A stretch of DNA of 64,000 nt, from assembly GCA_019636535.1 (NCBI GenBank), contig JAHBXK010000002.1:1-64000 (forward strand), in the 5' to 3' direction. Positions 61,041-64,000 of this stretch are shown here, piece by piece. Made by a program: the position numbers and the translations under genes. Position 1 is the stretch's first letter, and each line of letters begins with the position of its first letter. The stretch comes from Phycisphaeraceae bacterium (GTDB taxonomy: Bacteria; Planctomycetota; Phycisphaerae; Phycisphaerales; UBA1924). The notes beneath the pieces are model-generated. The model saw nothing but the letters and a program-made list of their open reading frames with translations, made no database searches and had not been told where the DNA came from.

Positions 61041-61619
61041 ATGCGTGCTCACGAGACGCAAGCCGATGCGGACTTGGCGCTGATGCGCCGGGTGTCGGCC
61101 GGAGAGGAACAAGCCGCGGAGGAGTTGTACGACCGGTTCGCGTCGCTGGTGTACCGGCTGGCGTTTCAGGCCATGCCGACACGAGCGGACGCGGAGGACG
61201 CGGTGCAGGAGGTTTTCGTCCGCTTGTGGCGGACGGCGGACCGGTATGACCCGAAGCGAGCGGCGCTGGTGACGTGGGTGATGTTGATTTCGCGCAGGCA
61301 TCTCGTGGATCGGTTGCGGCGCACGCGGGCGCGTGTGAAGGCGTCGGCGTTGGACGAGCGCCAGACCGAAGCGATGGTTGCCGCGCAGTCGGACCTTGGG
61401 GGCATGGAGCGCGACGAGCGCTATCGCGAGTTGATGGGGCGGGTGAACAAGTTGCCGGAATTGCAGCGGACGGTGGTGATCCGCGCGTATCTCGGAGGTC
61501 AGACGCTTCGCCAGATCGGCGAGGAGTTGAACACCCCAATCGGAACGATCAAGTCGGCGTTGTCGCGTGCTCTCGTTCGCCTGCGAGAGAAGGGACCCGC
61601 CGGGGAGTTGGCGTCATGA
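61041..61619 (+). CDS. ECF-type RNA polymerase sigma factor (SigK-like)
   Basis: 192 residues. Region 2 is DLALMRRVSAGEEQAAEELY, with LVYRLAFQAMPTRADAEDAV then QEVFVRLWRTADRYDP. Region 4 is RYRELMGRVNKLPELQRTVV, with IRAYLGGQTLRQIGEELNTP then IGTIKSALSRALVRLRE. Lengths and motifs fit group IV (ECF) sigma factors of the SigK type. The stop overlaps the start of the anti-sigma gene (ATGA), the classic arrangement for stoichiometric control. It directs RNA polymerase to stress-type promoters; the trigger is unknown. Confidence 0.93.
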   Translation: MRAHETQADADLALMRRVSAGEEQAAEELYDRFASLVYRLAFQAMPTRADAEDAVQEVFVRLWRTADRYDPKRAALVTWVMLISRRHLVDRLRRTRARVKASALDERQTEAMVAAQSDLGGMERDERYRELMGRVNKLPELQRTVVIRAYLGGQTLRQIGEELNTPIGTIKSALSRALVRLREKGPAGELAS

Positions 61620-62449
61620 AGTTCAAGGACGACCGTTCGGACAAAGAGTTGGAATTGCACGAGTTGCTCGAACTGGCGATTCTGGACGTCGAGGGGTACC
61701 TCGACCCGAAGGAACGCGAAGCGTTCGAGAGCGCGTTTGCTTGCTCGTCGCCCGCCATACAGGCGCAGGTGCGGCGCGAGCAGACTCGCTGGGCGACGAC
61801 CAAGCGGGATCTCCCGGAGGTTGATGCGCCCGTGCACCTGCGGGCCCGGATTCTGGCGATGTTCCGCGAGGATCGGTTGGTGCGTGCGGCGACGAAGAAG
61901 TCCGAGGACGTGCTGGCTCAGATCCGGCCTTCGCACGGTGTGAACCGGCTTTGGCGGATCGGTGCGCTCGCGGCGGCCGCGGCGGCGATTGCTCTGGGTC
62001 TTTCGATCGTTCAGTTGCAGTCGAGTTTCCAAGACATCACGGCCACGGTGGCCTCGAACGCGGCGATCGACCGGTTTCGTGACGAGTTTGGCGCGGGCTT
62101 CGACCGGATGCTGATGGGTGAGGAGACGGTGTTCGTCCAGTTGCGGGCCGTGGAGGCCACCAACGGCGGGCAGCGTGCGCGTCCATCGGGCGTTCTGTTG
62201 GCCGACCCGAAGGCACAGACGGCACGGCTTCTGGTGCAGGGGCTGAGCGGTCAGGGCGACTCGTACCAGTTAATCCTGCGTGACGAGCGCGGCGAGACGC
62301 TGGCGACGGTGATGACGTTCCGATCGTCCCCAACGCAGTTCGACGTCAAGTCGCTCGCCGGCCTGTCGCTGGAGGGTGTTGCCACCATTGCGCTGCAGCG
62401 TGTCGGCGACAGTGCTCCGTTGCTGGTGGGCACGGTGATCCGAGCATGA
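61616..62449 (+). CDS. Anti-sigma factor, RskA-like
   Basis: 277 residues from ATG 61616. The cytoplasmic N-terminal domain (LELHELLELAILDVEGYLDP) would bind the sigma factor. It lacks the His-x3-Cys-x2-Cys zinc site of RsrA-type proteins. One membrane helix (LWRIGALAAAAAAIALGLSI) leads to an extracytoplasmic RskA domain (SGVLLADPKAQTARLLVQGL, SYQLILRDERGETLATVM, LSLEGVATIALQRVGDSAPL). Regulation by intramembrane proteolysis is known for RskA but not shown here. Coupled to the sigma factor gene. Confidence 0.9.
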   Translation: MKFKDDRSDKELELHELLELAILDVEGYLDPKEREAFESAFACSSPAIQAQVRREQTRWATTKRDLPEVDAPVHLRARILAMFREDRLVRAATKKSEDVLAQIRPSHGVNRLWRIGALAAAAAAIALGLSIVQLQSSFQDITATVASNAAIDRFRDEFGAGFDRMLMGEETVFVQLRAVEATNGGQRARPSGVLLADPKAQTARLLVQGLSGQGDSYQLILRDERGETLATVMTFRSSPTQFDVKSLAGLSLEGVATIALQRVGDSAPLLVGTVIRA

Positions 62450-62500
62450 GCGGAAGCGACGCAACCCGTCGTGGCCTCGTGAGAACGGATTGACTGTTGA

Positions 62501-64000
62501 TCAACGCCCGCGAATGGCTCTGCCCTTCGCGGGCGATTTGTTTGCGTCGCGCATCGCTGCGGCGGGACCGTTCGGCCCTGTTCCCGCCTCGCGCATGCTC
62601 CGCTCCATCGCGGTCCAGTCGACGTCGCTCAGTGCATCCTCAACCGCTTGGGATTGCTCGAAGCGGCGCTTCGAGCCGGCCAGACGCGACCAGACCACCG
62701 CCCCGAAGAGGCCGACGGCGAGCAGGCCGCCTGCCAGCATTCCGCCCGCGTAGCCCATCAGCGTTTGCTCGTTGACCGGTCGCTCGGACGCCTTGGCGGC
62801 CTGAACGATGGCGACGCCGAAGTCCTCGGTCCGCTGGTCGCGGCCCGCTTCCGAGACGGCCTTGAGCGTTGTCACGATGGTGTCGAGCACCGCCTCGGTG
62901 CGGCCGACCCCGCTCTCGCGCAGTTCGAGCGTGAGTTGGCCGTCGTCAGCGGCCTGCACGTAGAGGTCGGCCCTGAGTTTCGCGGCCAGTTCCGGCCCTC
63001 GTCCGAGCGAGGGGTAGCCGCGGCGGTTGAGTCGCTCGGCCGCGGCGTCGATGAACTGCGGGTTTGCGACGAGTTCCTCGTGAAAGTGTTGCCACGCGGC
63101 GAGTTGATCGGGCTGCACCGCGCGGCCGTGGGTGTCGGCCTCGATCATCGCGCGGGCGACGTAGACGCCGGGCCAGACACGGAGGGTGATTTGCCAGGAG
63201 AGCACGGCGAGGATGGCCGTGCTGACGCAGAGGACGAGCATCGCGATGAGCGCGCCCGAGCGTGCCTTGGAGGACTCGATGCGTCGTTCGCGGCGAGCGA
63301 GGTCCTGGGCCGTCTGCGCGAGTTTCGCACGTTGCTGCAGGATCTGCTCGCACTCGGCGTGGCGCTTCTGCAGGGCGCTCTGGGCGGCGACGATCTTGCG
63401 TGCCTGCTGCTGAAGCAGGGACTTGTAGAGCGCGAGCCGGCCTCGGCGCGTGCGGAGGGACGGTTCGGCCGACGGGTTGGGGCTGATCGGGCCTTCCTGC
63501 GTGCATCGACTTTCGAGTGCCGCCCGCAGTTCCTGAAGCTTCTCGCGGAGTTTGAGGATCGCGTGGTCGCGCTTGGCGATCTCCCGGTCGAGTTCCTCGC
63601 GATCGGGCGTCTGACGAGCGGCCTCGATCTCCCTGCGGAGTTCGGCGATCTCGTCGCGGAGTTGGATCAGTTCGGCCTCTGCCGCAGCGCGGCGGGCGTT
63701 GGCCTCACCGATCTGGATCTGGAGCATCTCGACGCGGCCCGCGGAGATGGCGCTCGAGCCGTCGTCGCTCCGGGCCTGCTCGATGAGCGTGCGCTGCTGT
63801 TCGCTGACGGCGGCGCGCTCGCGATCGATCTGGTCTGTGGTGGCCTCGATCTCGGCTTTACGCCGTTCGAGTTCGGCTTCGAGTTCCCGAGCCTGGGCTT
63901 CACGCTCCTCGATCGAGGCCCTGGAGGTCTCGAACTGATCCTCGAGTTCCACGCGGCGGGCTTCGAGGGCCGCCCGCTGCGACTCCAGCGTGGCCTGCAT
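62501..64000 (-). CDS. Coiled-coil membrane protein, possibly Wzz/chain-length-determinant-like; reaches window edge
   Basis: At least 499 residues; the frame is open to the edge, and the ATG at 64000 may be internal. Residues 1-235 form a long coiled coil rich in Glu, Arg and Gln (MQATLESQRAALEARRVELE, REAQARELEAELERRKAEIE). A membrane helix (LIAMLVLCVSTAILAVLSW), a periplasmic domain of about 140 residues (ARAMIEADTHGRAVQPDQLA, FIDAAAERLNRRGYPSLGRG) and a second helix (LMGYAGGMLAGGLLAVGLFG) follow. The two-helix layout with a periplasmic domain ending in a Pro-containing helix recalls Wzz/polysaccharide co-polymerases, though with a cytoplasmic coiled coil added. The function is tentative. 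Confidence 0.7.
   Translation of the reverse strand: MQATLESQRAALEARRVELEDQFETSRASIEEREAQARELEAELERRKAEIEATTDQIDRERAAVSEQQRTLIEQARSDDGSSAISAGRVEMLQIQIGEANARRAAAEAELIQLRDEIAELRREIEAARQTPDREELDREIAKRDHAILKLREKLQELRAALESRCTQEGPISPNPSAEPSLRTRRGRLALYKSLLQQQARKIVAAQSALQKRHAECEQILQQRAKLAQTAQDLARRERRIESSKARSGALIAMLVLCVSTAILAVLSWQITLRVWPGVYVARAMIEADTHGRAVQPDQLAAWQHFHEELVANPQFIDAAAERLNRRGYPSLGRGPELAAKLRADLYVQAADDGQLTLELRESGVGRTEAVLDTIVTTLKAVSEAGRDQRTEDFGVAIVQAAKASERPVNEQTLMGYAGGMLAGGLLAVGLFGAVVWSRLAGSKRRFEQSQAVEDALSDVDWTAMERSMREAGTGPNGPAAAMRDANKSPAKGRAIRGR

Noticed and set aside
1..64000. CRISPR array, transposase or prophage genes
   Set aside because: No regularly spaced direct repeats with unique spacers and no transposase, integrase or phage structural protein motifs were seen.

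Overview
The window is very GC-rich and reads as chromosomal DNA of a planctomycete, most likely class Phycisphaerae. Supporting signs are several secreted proteins ending in PEP-CTERM-like tails, small membrane proteins with a C-x2-C zinc ribbon, a protein kinase with C-terminal TPR repeats, a sigma-54 gene, a signal peptidase I with a very large insertion, and interspersed hairpin repeats. This placement is an inference from gene content; there is no rRNA gene.

Layout. Bases 1-14.4 kb carry a surface-polysaccharide locus: the end of a nucleotide-sugar epimerase, an exo/endonuclease/phosphatase-fold membrane protein, a sulfatase-modifying-factor-like secreted protein, a glycine-rich secreted protein, two GT4 glycosyltransferases, a Wzy-like polymerase, a methyltransferase, a hexapeptide acyltransferase and a double GT2 glycosyltransferase. 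rpoN follows (14.5-16.2 kb) with a consensus sigma-54 promoter just outside its 5' end. Bases 16.2-20.3 kb form a small accessory, probably defence-related island: a remnant of an MmeI-like restriction enzyme, a nuclease-DUF2075 helicase fusion, a small divergent gene and a stand-alone PD-(D/E)xK-like protein, with hairpin repeats between them. glmS is at 20.7-22.6 kb.

The most striking feature is at 22.4-22.7 kb. The + strand is C-rich to the left and G-rich to the right whichever strand the genes lie on, and codon third positions in glmS change from C to G near its 3' end. Immediately after glmS there is a perfect parS-type palindrome, then a short AT-rich stretch with inverted repeats. Together these suggest that the window spans the chromosomal replication origin region.

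Right of it lie PEP-CTERM proteins with a coupled glycosyltransferase (22.8-25.3 kb), a Ser/Thr kinase (25.5-28.0 kb), two hypothetical genes of different base composition (28.2-30.2 kb), 6-phosphogluconate dehydrogenase, a GNAT acetyltransferase, a Na+/H+ antiporter, a catalytically dead M16 peptidase homologue, a 23-codon lysine-rich ORF in what looks like its own small structured transcript (38.0-38.4 kb), signal peptidase I, an isoprenylcysteine-methyltransferase-like protein, HisS, two PEP-CTERM proteins, NuoG, TruA, an AI-2E-type transporter, NuoB, two kynurenine-pathway enzymes (ACMSD and kynureninase), a lipoprotein/SRPBCC cluster, DeoC, a cyclophilin, a pseudopilin-like protein, an ECF sigma/anti-sigma pair and a coiled-coil membrane protein that runs to the right edge. 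No tRNA, rRNA, CRISPR array, transposase or prophage was recognised.
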